Assembly: GCF_029714425.1 (NCBI RefSeq)
Contig: NZ_CP121668.1
Coordinates: 8,019,501-8,083,500, forward strand
DNA from: Bradyrhizobium sp. CB2312
GTDB lineage: Bacteria > Pseudomonadota > Alphaproteobacteria > Rhizobiales > Xanthobacteraceae
Length of the DNA stretch: 64,000 nucleotides
Direction: 5' to 3'
The translations under genes and the position numbers were made by a program. The stretch's first letter is position 1; each line of letters opens with the position of its first letter. Of this stretch, positions 1 through 9,330 are shown piece by piece. The notes beneath the pieces were generated by a model, which saw nothing but the letters and a program-made list of their open reading frames with translations, ran no database searches and was not told the origin of the DNA.

Positions 1-633
1 GTCATCAATCAAATCCGGGGCTTTTTGCTTGAGCGAGGGCTACCAGTGCGGCAGGGAGCGGCAGCACTCCGACTGGCACTTCCTCAGATTCTCTCAGCGC
101 CAAACGACAACTTATCGCCTCGCGTGATCCAGCTCATTCAGGACTTGGCCGAGGACTGGCGCTATCTCGACCGACGGGTCGCGTCAATGACGAAAGAAAT
201 CGACGAACTCGCTGATCAAGATCCACACTGTCGCCGCCTAATGAGTGCGCCCGGCGTCGGGCCGATCATCTCAAGCGCGATGGTCGCCGCCATCGGAACC
301 GGTGATGCCTTCCATAAAGGCCGAGACTTTGCAGCATGGCTTGGTCTGGTACCAAAGCAAATCTCGACCGGCGATCGAACCATTCTCGGGCGCATATCGA
401 GGCGCGGTAATCGGTACCTGCGAACGCTGTTTATTCAAGGTGCCAGAGCCGTACTTCTGCAGCGTCAGAGTTGGCCTCGGCATGGCTTCGCAGCCTGGTT
501 AGAGGCAGCGTCGAAGCGGCTCCACTCCAATGTCTTGGTTGTTGCCCTGGCCGCGAAACTTGCGCGCATGGCCTGGAGCATGCTCGCAAAGGGCCGTGAC
601 TACGACGCCAACCTCCTGGGCCGCACCGCATAA
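1..633 (+). CDS. IS110-family transposase, 3' part (cut by window edge)
   Basis: The reading frame is open to the left edge, so the gene starts outside the window; about 210 codons are present. The visible part is the C-terminal transposase_20 domain of IS110/IS1111 enzymes: the helix-hairpin-helix-like stretch around SAPGVGPIISSAMVAAIG, then AWLGLVPKQISTG and RRGNRYLRTLFIQGAR. The catalytic DEDD domain lies off the window. It differs clearly in sequence from the second IS110-type transposase at 27.2-28.3 kb, so they are separate elements. The 280 bases after the stop hold no gene and probably carry the element's 3' end, but I could not place a terminus. Confidence 0.9.
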   Translation, partial: VINQIRGFLLERGLPVRQGAAALRLALPQILSAPNDNLSPRVIQLIQDLAEDWRYLDRRVASMTKEIDELADQDPHCRRLMSAPGVGPIISSAMVAAIGTGDAFHKGRDFAAWLGLVPKQISTGDRTILGRISRRGNRYLRTLFIQGARAVLLQRQSWPRHGFAAWLEAASKRLHSNVLVVALAAKLARMAWSMLAKGRDYDANLLGRTA

Positions 634-916
634 GAAACAGGGCCGGAAAGGAAAATCCAAGGTCGGGATCAGAAGGCACAATAACCCGCCGAGGTTTGCG
701 AGACGGAAAGGACGAATGGAGAAACGGTTCCACCGACACTTCTGAAGCCTGGTTCGACTCCATGGCCCTTCTTGAGGCCGGCGAGTTATTGAGGACAGAA
801 GTGAGCGGATATCCATGATGGCTCGGGGCAACAGCCCCAAATTGAAGCCGGATAGATTGGCGCAAACCGCTTCATCCCTTTGTCGATTCCTCTTGCAACG
901 CGGGCGTGGTCCATAG

Positions 917-1362
917 ATCGGCGTGAAGGCCTCCGTCGTCACCAACAATCGCCGCGCTCCCGGCGGAGTGTTCGTGCTGCACGCGAGCGCAATGCCCGAC
1001 AATCCGTATGATGGGCACCCCCTGCGGGACGTCATAGAGCGTACCGAGACGCTGACCGGCTGTCCGATCGAGCGGGCCTATGTCGACGAGGGGGACCGCG
1101 GCCACGATGCGCAGAATCCCCGTCGCGTCTTCATCTCCGGCCAGAAGCGCAGCATCTTCGGTGTCATCAAGCGCGAGCTGCGCCGTCGCTCTGTCATCGA
1201 GCCCATCATCGGGCACATAAAGGCCGAAGGCCACCCTCGGCCGCTGCTACCCCAAAGGCCGCGCCGGCGACGCCGCCAATGTCGTCCTCTCAGCCGTCGG
1301 CCACAACTTCCAGCCGCATCCTCGCCCGGCTCAGAGAACTCTTGGGCCTCTTCCTCGAGTTG
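917..1362 (+). pseudogene. IS5-family transposase remnant (frameshifted)
   Basis: An internal-to-C-terminal piece of an IS5-group DDE transposase. It reads IGVKASVVTNNRRAPGG, later GCPIERAYVDEGDRGHD, then GQKRSIFGVIKRELRRR and IEPIIGHIKAEGH. One extra base near 1235 shifts the frame; the match continues in another frame (GDAANVVLSAVGHNF) and shifts again near 1310 to SRILARLRELLGLFLE. The N-terminal third is missing. At least two frameshifts and no start make this a dead fragment. Confidence 0.85.
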
Positions 1363-1535
1363 CCAATGGCGAACGCTCGCCTCTCCAACACAGCTCAATC
1401 CGGCTCCTTAACTCAGGAGTTGGAGCCTGGAGGCCAAAGTGCGGTTCGTTCGGCCACTGGATCCGGATGCGAAGAAGACCGATGCCGTACCACAAGCGGC
1501 GCTCTATCGAGTCGCTTAACTAGTATCGTATCGAG

Positions 1536-3791
1536 TCACCTGCGTGCCCCGCGCTCCGTTCCGGCAAAAGGATACCCTGGATAGCCGCTAAAAGCGGAAC
1601 CTAACAAGGACTTGCAGAACGCAGGCGTGAGCTTGCCGCGGTGGATCACGACGTCTTCGTGACCCGTTGCAGCTCGAGCGTTCTGCCAGAGGCGATTGTA
1701 GCCGCGCTGTTCGTTGGATTTCACGTGGCAAGCGGCGAATTCGGCGTCATCCAATGTCGTTAACTGCCACGCATAGACCGGCCGCTTCGTATGGATGTGC
1801 ACCCACATCGGATTCACCGTACCATTGCGCAGTGGCGTAGGCTGCAGCTTGAGCTCGAACAGCGTTCCCGGCTCACCCTTCAGCGCGCGCGGTGACTCCA
1901 AGGGAGCCAACTCCTCGGCCGCCTGCAACCGTTCGAGGTACTTCTGCGAGGGAAACGCATAGGTCTTCATGCAATCGATCTCGATCGAAGCCTTTTGCGC
2001 CTTCGCAGTACGTGCCTGCCCCTTAACCTCCGACAACATCGCCTTGAGGCGGACTATTTTTTTTTGCACTTCGGGCACTTGGATAGGCGTGAGTAGGCCG
2101 CGTCGGCGAGGTTCGTCCAGCGCCTTTACACAGGCCTCAATCTCCGCGGATTGGCTCTGCAGCCGCTCAACCACGGTGTCCACGACGTGCTCGGCATCTT
2201 CGGGCTTCATGTGGCGCGCTTGCGACACGGCTCTTTGCTCACTGGGCAGATCGAATTGCAAGAGTTCGTCCAATCGCGCGAGCAGGCGCGTCAGTGTCTC
2301 CTTCGATGGCGGGGCCTGCCATATTGCCAAGTGTTCCCTCGCGGACGATGACATCCTCGTATGCGCCTCTTCCGCGCTCGCGAGTTTCTTCGTGCCCAGA
2401 TCCGAGAGCACAATAACCTTGGTGGTTCGCGCCGTGTCGGCTTCGGGCCTAGCGAGCTGCGGCTCGGGCTGCCCCCCTGCCGAGCTCCCCGCACCTCCGG
2501 CCTGCCTCCGCTTGCCCTTCCCTTTCCTTCGCGCTGGACTGCCTTCGGCCGCCGGGTCGTTGCCGCCAGTGTCGGCCGGTGACGCAAGGCCAGCCTCCGT
2601 TGGCGGTGCAATGATGGCTGGTGTCTTCGGCTGCACTGCTAGCAGGCGCATGACCTCATGGGCCGTGACCCACGATCCTTCCACGATCTGATCCAACAGA
2701 TCCAACGGAAGCTCGGGACTTGCTCCCTTATTCCTTAGTTCGGCAACCATGTTGGGCAACGCCGACGCAAATTCCGATAGCCGCTCCATGACCCCTTCGA
2801 GAACGGCGCAGTGCTCTGCGTCGAGGGCTTGTCCTTTGCTGTTCAGAACAGCGTCGCCCGTTGAGAGGAATGCCGGAACAACATCGCCCATGAAGGTTCC
2901 GAGTAATCGCGCCCGACCGTTCTCACCCAAGAGGATTTGCCTGACGGCCGGGTCGAGCGTGTTCGCGTGCGACTCAATCATGACCCGCGCGAGAAGGACT
3001 TGCGATTGCAGATGCACGCACCTCGTATTCAGTGCCCAGCCGGTATGCAGCCGTAGTGTCGCCTGTTCGGCCTGTCGCCTTTCGGCCGTTGCACTTGGCA
3101 AGCTGGCAGTGGCTGCGCAGACGGACTGCATCCGTTCAGAGCGCAATGCCTTCTTTTCCCACCACTCCGTGCAGGCCAAATAGTGTTTCGCCACACCGGA
3201 AGCCGCTCGGATCAGCTGGTCGGGCGGAGCATTGGATTGGCGCATCCGCTCGAGTATCTTACCCGCATTCTCCCTACTCTTCTCCAAGGCGTAGATAGTC
3301 GGTTCGGCCAGCGCGTTGCATTCGTTCCCCGCATCCAGAGTCCGGTCACGAATTCGGCAAGCCTGCTCTTCGGACAGAATGCTGCGCGCCACATCTGGAG
3401 ACAGGCTCGCGTAGTAGTCCAGAACTGCTGCGCCTGCTTTGACAACCTGATCGATCAGCTCTTGCGCCTCAGACGAGCTCTGAGCGCCCATGGCAGCACT
3501 GTGGCAAGCATCAAGTTCCTCAAGCAGGCCGTCCATATTTTGTTTCGCTGCCGTGATCCCCTCACCGCTTGAGGAAATGGGGACTGCCACACCCGAAGCT
3601 GAGGGCAGGCTCGCGAGCGTCGCCATTCTATCTTCAGACGCTAAGCGCATCCGCTCCACGACGGAGTTGAAAACGCGGTCGCCTTCCGCAGGGACAAACT
3701 TTGGCTCCGAATGCGCACTGCTCGATACCAACGTGGTGTCGGCTCCCGCAGCCCCAACGTGCGGTTCGCCAGGTCGGCCAATGCCCGTCAT
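1536..3791 (-). CDS. Candidate type III secreted effector, 751 aa, unknown fold
   Basis: I do not recognise the family. The start ATG at 3791 is chosen because GGAG lies 9 nt upstream and a good tts box (TtsI-binding promoter element) lies 43 bp upstream, as for rhizobial T3SS genes. The protein has no signal peptide or membrane segment. Residues 1-380 are Ala/Glu-rich and helical, with coiled-coil-like stretches. Residues 385-450 are a Pro/Gly/Ala-rich linker holding a basic cluster RRKGKGKRR at 421-429 that resembles a nuclear localisation signal. A second helical part follows, then a compact C-terminal region (about 640-740) with WVHIHTKRPVYAWQL and VVIHRGKLTPAFC. Seen: promoter element and composition. 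Inferred: export through the T3SS into the plant cell. It is flanked by IS remnants and decayed genes, with no co-transcribed partner. Confidence 0.8.
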   Translation of the reverse strand: MTGIGRPGEPHVGAAGADTTLVSSSAHSEPKFVPAEGDRVFNSVVERMRLASEDRMATLASLPSASGVAVPISSSGEGITAAKQNMDGLLEELDACHSAAMGAQSSSEAQELIDQVVKAGAAVLDYYASLSPDVARSILSEEQACRIRDRTLDAGNECNALAEPTIYALEKSRENAGKILERMRQSNAPPDQLIRAASGVAKHYLACTEWWEKKALRSERMQSVCAATASLPSATAERRQAEQATLRLHTGWALNTRCVHLQSQVLLARVMIESHANTLDPAVRQILLGENGRARLLGTFMGDVVPAFLSTGDAVLNSKGQALDAEHCAVLEGVMERLSEFASALPNMVAELRNKGASPELPLDLLDQIVEGSWVTAHEVMRLLAVQPKTPAIIAPPTEAGLASPADTGGNDPAAEGSPARRKGKGKRRQAGGAGSSAGGQPEPQLARPEADTARTTKVIVLSDLGTKKLASAEEAHTRMSSSAREHLAIWQAPPSKETLTRLLARLDELLQFDLPSEQRAVSQARHMKPEDAEHVVDTVVERLQSQSAEIEACVKALDEPRRRGLLTPIQVPEVQKKIVRLKAMLSEVKGQARTAKAQKASIEIDCMKTYAFPSQKYLERLQAAEELAPLESPRALKGEPGTLFELKLQPTPLRNGTVNPMWVHIHTKRPVYAWQLTTLDDAEFAACHVKSNEQRGYNRLWQNARAATGHEDVVIHRGKLTPAFCKSLLGSAFSGYPGYPFAGTERGARR

Positions 3792-3833
3792 GTTCCATCT
3801 CCAATACGGTCAACAATGCGCAGCGTCCCTGGA

Positions 3834-3861
3834 TAGGCCGCCTGGCTGACGGTTGGCTGAC
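3834..3861 (-). promoter_or_regulatory. tts box (TtsI-binding site)
   Basis: Read on the minus strand the element begins GTCAGCCAACCGTCAGC and ends CTA, with the tts-box spacing (GTCAG-N-TT-N-TCG-N-AAGC, then about 8 nt, then CTA). It deviates at the central TT and at two other positions. It sits 43 bp upstream of the 751-aa gene in the right orientation. Confidence 0.7.
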
Positions 3862-4310
3862 GAAGGATGCTCTCCGAATGCACAACCCCGCCGTCCGAGT
3901 TCCAATTTCTTGGAATGTGTTATGGTGCTGAGGCAGCAATAGGGGATGACCCATAAGGTGCGGGATAGTCGATTGTAGCGCCGGTCCGCATTCCGCCCCT
4001 CGCCGTGACCAGTATGGAAATGTGCGCGCCCAGAAATAGTCCTGCCAAAGTCATTCCCGGATGCCGAAAGCCGTCGGGCATGGCGAACCGCAGGGTCGAT
4101 TGTCAGGCTTTCGGCAGCAGCAAAGCTCTTATTAACCGGGAGGAGATGCTATTGGTCGAACAAAGAGTTTCGGATCCAACTATGCGTAGATCTGGCTCGA
4201 TGTGGAACGTTCCGTCAACTCGACCTCTTCTTCTCGCGTTCGAGTGAGCAGAACCTACGCTGCGCAAGTCCTTTTCAGAATAGGACCTCGCCGAGGATGC
4301 TGCCCAGTTA
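3862..4310. other. Gene-free stretch upstream of candidate effector
   Basis: About 450 bases between the tts box and the first decayed coding remnant. Short open frames on both strands show no recognisable protein and lack ribosome binding sites. I see no repeat, terminator or RNA gene. Confidence 0.5.
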
Positions 4311-4660
4311 AGCGCACTTAGAATAAAAACAGCGCAGTGAGCGTGCCAAGCACACCGAGCGCCAATCTGATATCGGCGAACTACCGTTAGCCCGTCTCGA
4401 AACAGCAGAAAGCGTGAGAATCGGTTCCGCCACCAAGATTGCTCCGACCGATATCGCGACTATTATGCAGATATTTCGAGATGCATGTATCCCAGTGCAT
4501 GTCCGAAGACGAGAAGGATACCGCCGAAGGGTATTAGCAGAAACATCGGCAAGAGCGTCGTCAGGTCTGCGCCGGCCTTTCCAAACTGCTTTGAGGCAAA
4601 CAACCTTGCGATTATCGAAAGCGCCACTAAGAAATGGCGTCCACCGCTCAATCTTCAATG
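4311..4660 (-). pseudogene. Decayed membrane protein remnant
   Basis: Two minus-strand frames that follow one another each carry hydrophobic segments: FLVALSIIARLFASK and LLPMFLLIPFGGILLVFG in one, then IIVAISVGAILVAEPIL in the next. This pattern suggests a small multi-spanning membrane protein broken by a frameshift near 4465. No family is recognised and there is no credible start. Confidence 0.3.
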
Positions 4661-4775
4661 CTGAACTCAGCGCCTGACGTATCGAAAGCGCTGTCAAGGT
4701 GGTTTCCAATCAATGGACAGCATCTCCTGACTGCCTTGGACGGCTTGAGCGTCGATCTACAGGATGCATGCACAT

Positions 4776-5188
4776 GATCCGAGGCTGGCGGCATGGGCCT
4801 GAACACGACCTCGGTTCGGATCAAGGTGATGTGAAACCGGAGGTGACGCGGCGGCTCTTCAATATCGTTCAGGAGATCGGCGCGAAGACGATCCATTATT
4901 CTATGACTTCGGTGACAACTGAGACCAAGTGATCAAACTCGAAAAATGGTTCGACACCACGACGATAGAGGGACTTCCCTCCCCCTCAAGGACGTCCGCG
5001 GTGCGCCCGGCTATGCCGAATACCTCGACGCCAGCGGCGACCCTACTCACCTGGAATATGAAAATATGCGCCTCTGGGGCACGTACAGTTCGATCCCAAC
5101 CTCGTCGCCCCGAGGATGCTCGAGGCCGGCGCCAGCGCATTGTCCAAAATTTGGAAGCCGCGGCGTCGCGGCACGCGGCTCAAATAGA
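4776..5188 (+). pseudogene. pRiA4b ORF-3-like protein, frameshifted
   Basis: Pieces of the plasmid pRiA4b ORF-3-like domain appear in order but in different frames: DVKPEVTRRL near 4830, a segment matching the family's YDFGDNW-type motif near 4900, VIKLEKWFDTTTIEGLP, then GAPGYAEYLDASGDPTHLE and finally FDPNLVAPRMLEAGASAL ending at a stop at 5188. The intact protein would be near 180 aa. At least three frameshifts make it non-functional. Such genes are common passengers of plasmids and transposons. Confidence 0.6.
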
Positions 5189-5678
5189 TATCAAGCGTCA
5201 ATCATCAAAAGGGCCGCAGAGCTACGCTTACAATCCGCTTACCGGTCTGGCAAGCCAAGTCGGCAATGAAGAGGCGAGGAACTTCAGCTCGTTCACTTCA
5301 GCCGGAGTGCGTTTCTGGCTGACGGAGCGCAGCGTTTGTCTTGCCGCTTTGGGACCAACCCAGGCAAGCGCGCGCACGCTCGACGGCTTGCGAGGGATAG
5401 CTGCCAACCGGGCGCATGCTTGAGCTCCAACATCTGCTTGCCGATGTAAAGCTTACGAGAAGGACCGGACGTTAGATATAATCTAGCATCCCAACGGAGC
5501 AATCGCGGTTGCTGCCACAGAGTAGATAACAGCAGACCTCCTCAACTTCCCGAGGTCCTCACTTAACGAGTAACACACATTTGCTCTGTATGAAGTCCAA
5601 CATCAGCAGAACAGGCAGCCGCAATAGTGTGGCCGGCAAGCCAGAGGAATGCAGTTCAGAACTGTCGAAGAGTTCAAG
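5189..5678. other. No gene recognised between decayed gene and rtxG
   Basis: About 490 bases with only shadow frames. A 6-bp inverted repeat gacctc/gaggtc with an 11-nt spacer near 5537-5559 lies downstream of the rtx operon. It has no T-tract, so I do not call it a terminator. Confidence 0.4.
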
Positions 5679-7016
5679 CTAAATGATCTCGAAGTATCTC
5701 CGACGTTCAAAGTCGGTGACCCGATGTTGAACGGCTTCCCACTCCCAACGGCGCGAGCAAGAAAACGCTTCAACAAACCTTTCTCCGAAGACATCACTTG
5801 CCGCCGCAGACTCTGCAAACCGAGAAGTTGCCTCTGATAGGCTTAGAGGCAGTCTCGCGGACGGCCGACACATTTCCGCGCTTGCATCACCGACGATCGA
5901 AGCCGGCAGTGCCGGACCTGTCTCGACACCCAATATTCCCGAACCAATCGCACTTGCGAGCGCGAGATATGGGTTCAGGTCTGCGCCAGGTAGCCTATAC
6001 TCCAGGCGATGGGCAGATGGCTCTCCCGGAATGGCGCGAATTGCGCAGGAGCGGTTGTCAACTCCCCAGCTTGGACAGATTGGTGCCCAGCAGCCAGGTA
6101 CCAATCTCTTGTAGCTGTTGAAGTTCGGCGCAGCGAGCACACAGAACTCATTCATGTATTCTAGTTGTCCGGCGATGAATTGCCTCATAAGCTTCGAGAC
6201 GTTGCCGAACGCATCACTGTCGTAAAACGCATTCTGACCATCCGAGGACATCGAGATGTGAATATGCCCGGACTGGCCGGGCCATTCCTCGGAAACCTTG
6301 GCCATAAATGTAGCCATCATGCCTCGCGTTTGCGCCCAGGCCTTTATCATCGACTTGAATATGGTTGCTCGATCGGCAGCTTCCAGCGCATCACAATGAC
6401 TAAGTGACGCTTCGACCACGCCAGGTCCCGTTTCAAAGTGCAGTCCGCTGAGAGGTATTCTAGCCTTCTCACAAAGCGCCAAGATCTCATCAAACAGCTC
6501 ATGTTGCGCGACAGAGCGCGCAATCGAGTAGCCGAACGGGCCGCGAGTTAAAGGAGCCCACTCGCCGAACGGCTTTTCTTCAATCGTGTCTGCGTTCTCC
6601 CTAAACAACATGAATTCAAACTCGAACCCGGCAGTGCAGTCGTATCCGTGTTCAGCAGCCCTTCGCAGGACCTTACGCAGAATACCGCGCGGGCAGATGT
6701 CCTCATGTGCGCCCGTGAACTCCGCGAGGTAGAGATATTGACCGCCAAGATGAGACACCGAACGGCCGGTGCCTGACAGAATACGCAGGTCAGCATCTCC
6801 GAACGCTGATAGCGGCTTTTGCGTGAAACTGGCCGGAATGACCCGGTCCGTACAATCCCACGCCAGCACCGCTTCAGAGAACTTGATAACTTTATCTCCA
6901 TCCGAGAGATCTTCACCCAAGATGTGTTTGCCTCGCAGAACGCCATCGAAGTCGCTTGCGCCGACCATCGCCACGCGGGATGGATTCCCTCCGGTCAACC
7001 TGAAATCAGTTGGCAT
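5679..7016 (-). CDS. rtxG: Glutamine-synthetase-like ligase, last gene of rtx operon
   Basis: A 445-aa protein of the glutamine synthetase family, class III/PuuA-like type: it reads RGKHILGEDL near the N-terminus, then FEFEFMLFRENADTIEE, GLHFETGPGVVEASL (the metal-binding Glu loop) and GQSGHIHISM (catalytic His region). Such enzymes join an amine to a gamma-carboxylate using ATP. The ATG overlaps the stop of the upstream ATP-grasp gene in TAATG, so the two are translationally coupled. It is the sixth gene of a run matching the published order rtxACDEFG of B. elkanii, and the symbol rests on that order. Its exact step in rhizobitoxine formation is not shown here; a gamma-glutamylated intermediate later removed by RtxD is my inference. 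Confidence 0.8.
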   Translation of the reverse strand: MPTDFRLTGGNPSRVAMVGASDFDGVLRGKHILGEDLSDGDKVIKFSEAVLAWDCTDRVIPASFTQKPLSAFGDADLRILSGTGRSVSHLGGQYLYLAEFTGAHEDICPRGILRKVLRRAAEHGYDCTAGFEFEFMLFRENADTIEEKPFGEWAPLTRGPFGYSIARSVAQHELFDEILALCEKARIPLSGLHFETGPGVVEASLSHCDALEAADRATIFKSMIKAWAQTRGMMATFMAKVSEEWPGQSGHIHISMSSDGQNAFYDSDAFGNVSKLMRQFIAGQLEYMNEFCVLAAPNFNSYKRLVPGCWAPICPSWGVDNRSCAIRAIPGEPSAHRLEYRLPGADLNPYLALASAIGSGILGVETGPALPASIVGDASAEMCRPSARLPLSLSEATSRFAESAAASDVFGERFVEAFSCSRRWEWEAVQHRVTDFERRRYFEII

Positions 7017-8302
7017 TAGTCGCGGTCCTGCATCACTAAATCGAACACCTGGTCCATCCGCATTGCTCGCAACTTGCGATAGTCACTCTCAAGCTGAGTC
7101 AAATCGCCATTCACGAGATAAACGATGCCTGGTGTTGACGCCAAGTCGATCGTGGGAACTAGCTCTTGACCAATCGGAACGAATGCGATGGCATCCGCGA
7201 AGCTTGGGAGCTTGCGGATTGCTTCGAGTCCCGGGTAACCGGCAACGACACCAGCCATATCTGAGATCAGCGAGACGCAAAGTGCGTGAGCCTGCCGCTT
7301 GTAGGGCCTGCGCAGCCTCATATATTCACCAAAGCCGTTGGGATCTGCGTAGCGCCAGGCCGTCAGGGTCATATGGTTGTGCCCCAACGCCATCGTTCGT
7401 GCTTTTGCCGACATGGTCCCTTGAAGCCTCGCTCCGAAGTCCACCAGGACCGGTCCTCGATGGTCGACGATGATCTCAGCATGAGCCGGTCCGTCGACGA
7501 TCTGTAGTGTCTGCAACGCACGCTCCAAGTAGTCTGACAGTTCCTGAACGATTGGTTCGCTGCCCTCCAACAATCTCTCGAGTGAGCAGACCGATGATGC
7601 CCCCTCAATTGGAACCGTGTCATATGTCCAGGCCTCCGTAACGAAGGCTTCCCCGTCCATCGATACGGCATTGACCGTGTATTGCTGGCCATTTATTTTT
7701 TCTTGCCCAAGGGCAAAACGATTCAATGCTCCGACACGGTTCGTCTTCCCGACAATTGCGCTAAGAGCCCGCTGAATATCAGCATCTGTCCAGCAAAAGA
7801 ATACATCTTCGGTACCCGTACTGTTCAGAGGCTTGATCACGATCTGATCGAACCTCGCTTCGCGCTTCCAGCTCGCGATCTCTACAGGACTGTCGGACAC
7901 GATTTGTCTGATCGATCGCACGCCTGCAGAGGTGAGCGCGCAAGACAATCGCGCTTTGTCACGCCGAGCAGCGGATAATGCGGTCCCATTTGATGGTAAG
8001 CCCAGCCGCTCCGACAACGAATCGGCGAGTTCAACTCCGGTCTCGCAGCCCGCGATAACGAACTCCAATTCCCGGCCATGAAGAGCCTGAAGATGATATT
8101 CAACGATGTCGTCGTACCCCATGCGCTCCCTGGGGCGAATGACTTCACCATACAGATCCGCATTGAAATGCGATTGGAATATGGGCGGAATCTGTGCAGC
8201 CGACATCACATGCACCGTTCCAATTCCATAGCGCTTGAACTCTTCCGGTAGGTATCGACCGGTAGAGTATGCGTCTACGATTACACAATTCCGTTGTTTC
8301 AT
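7016..8302 (-). CDS. rtxF: ATP-grasp family ligase of rtx operon
   Basis: About 428 aa from the ATG at 8302 (MKQRNCVIVDAYSTGRYLP). The open frame runs further upstream, but the ATG overlaps the stop of the transporter gene in ATGA, which fixes the start. The protein shows an ATP-grasp layout: an N-terminal Rossmann-like part (residues 1-100), then FDQIVIKPLNSTGTEDVFF (ATP-binding Lys and glycine-rich loop), then IVDHRGPVLVDFGARLQG (metal-binding part; AR-x-QG near the usual E-x-N position). Such enzymes form amide bonds from a carboxylate and an amine through an acylphosphate. In this operon it probably conjugates or builds the amino-acid backbone; the substrate is unknown. The symbol rests on gene order. 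Confidence 0.75.
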   Translation of the reverse strand: MKQRNCVIVDAYSTGRYLPEEFKRYGIGTVHVMSAAQIPPIFQSHFNADLYGEVIRPRERMGYDDIVEYHLQALHGRELEFVIAGCETGVELADSLSERLGLPSNGTALSAARRDKARLSCALTSAGVRSIRQIVSDSPVEIASWKREARFDQIVIKPLNSTGTEDVFFCWTDADIQRALSAIVGKTNRVGALNRFALGQEKINGQQYTVNAVSMDGEAFVTEAWTYDTVPIEGASSVCSLERLLEGSEPIVQELSDYLERALQTLQIVDGPAHAEIIVDHRGPVLVDFGARLQGTMSAKARTMALGHNHMTLTAWRYADPNGFGEYMRLRRPYKRQAHALCVSLISDMAGVVAGYPGLEAIRKLPSFADAIAFVPIGQELVPTIDLASTPGIVYLVNGDLTQLESDYRKLRAMRMDQVFDLVMQDRD

Positions 8303-9321
8303 GCGGATCTCCGATACTGCAAGTAGATGTTGCCGACAGCGACAGCCGTAATGAGAGCGTTTCCAATGAACGTATGTGACGAAGGCACGATGCGAGAATC
8401 GAAGTACTGGAACAGGAAGGTGATGATAGGGGCGGTTGACAGGACCATGTTGACGGTGAAGGGCTCTACGCGCCGAATGCCCTGCTGGATCAAGAGCAAT
8501 GGAACAATGATCGCCGACAGCCCAATTACTGCGATCGCAAACCAATGCTGCGAGATCTCAGGCACGATAGATGAATAGTCGACCAGTACCAGCAGCAAGA
8601 GAATCGTTCCATAAAAGCGATGCGCCAGGACTTGTCGACCAGAACAACCATGGTCGAACAGCAGTTTGACGAGTATATTTGTAAGAGCCAGCGATAGCCC
8701 GGCCACGATTGCCAAGACGATGCCAAAGGACGATCGAGCCCCCCACTCCACACCTGCGTTGCCGCTGGCCGAGATCCAAATCATGTAACTGCCGATCGTT
8801 GCGATCGTAACGCTCACGACAATATCGGATGCTGGAGGGGCACCCTGGCGCCTGATCAGTGCGTTTAACCACACTGTCGCGGTGGGCCCCAGTGCGACCA
8901 TGAAGGCGACGACGATCGCAGGTTCGGCGTATTTCAGTCCGATAAATAAGCCGATCCAGCTAATTGCTGTCACGACATTGAGCGCGACGAAGACCAGGAG
9001 CGACCATTTCGCCACCGTTGCCTCCTTTCCCTCGTGGCGAGCCAGGAGATTGAATATCAGACATACCGCGGCGAAGGACAGCAGGAGCGCGACGAACACA
9101 TCCGCTTGCTGAAGGTACGACGCTGCATAAACCTCACCTGCCGCGCTCACGACGACATAAAGCGCCACAAGGAACACTCCCAGAGCGAAGCGATCCGCCA
9201 ATCGTCCAGTCTTCCTGTGCCCGCGAAGCGACGCGCGGCCCTCGCAGGACCGGACGCGTGCGTCGGCTCCGAGGGAATGTCCTTTTGACGTGCACGGACC
9301 ACGTTTGGTGTGAAATGTCAC
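8299..9321 (-). CDS. rtxE: EamA/DMT-type inner-membrane transporter of rtx operon
   Basis: A 340-aa protein with about ten hydrophobic segments beginning near residue 47 (ALGVFLVALYVVVSAAGEVY), arranged as two EamA-like halves. The middle has YAEPAIVVAFMVALGPTATV and the last part LLLIQQGIRRVEPFTVNMVL. Members of this family export small metabolites and amino-acid derivatives. Within the rtx cluster, export of rhizobitoxine or an intermediate is the likely job (inference). The first 40 residues are hydrophilic and Arg-rich, so a later start is possible. The gene begins 10 bp after rtxD and its stop overlaps the start of rtxF. The symbol rests on operon order. Confidence 0.75.
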   Translation of the reverse strand: MTFHTKRGPCTSKGHSLGADARVRSCEGRASLRGHRKTGRLADRFALGVFLVALYVVVSAAGEVYAASYLQQADVFVALLLSFAAVCLIFNLLARHEGKEATVAKWSLLVFVALNVVTAISWIGLFIGLKYAEPAIVVAFMVALGPTATVWLNALIRRQGAPPASDIVVSVTIATIGSYMIWISASGNAGVEWGARSSFGIVLAIVAGLSLALTNILVKLLFDHGCSGRQVLAHRFYGTILLLLVLVDYSSIVPEISQHWFAIAVIGLSAIIVPLLLIQQGIRRVEPFTVNMVLSTAPIITFLFQYFDSRIVPSSHTFIGNALITAVAVGNIYLQYRRSA

Positions 9322-9330
9322 AATCCGCCT

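Noticed and set aside
741..765. T-loop-like GGTTCGACTCC, a possible tRNA end
   Set aside because: The flanking bases give only a 3-bp T-stem and no acceptor or anticodon arm is found upstream.
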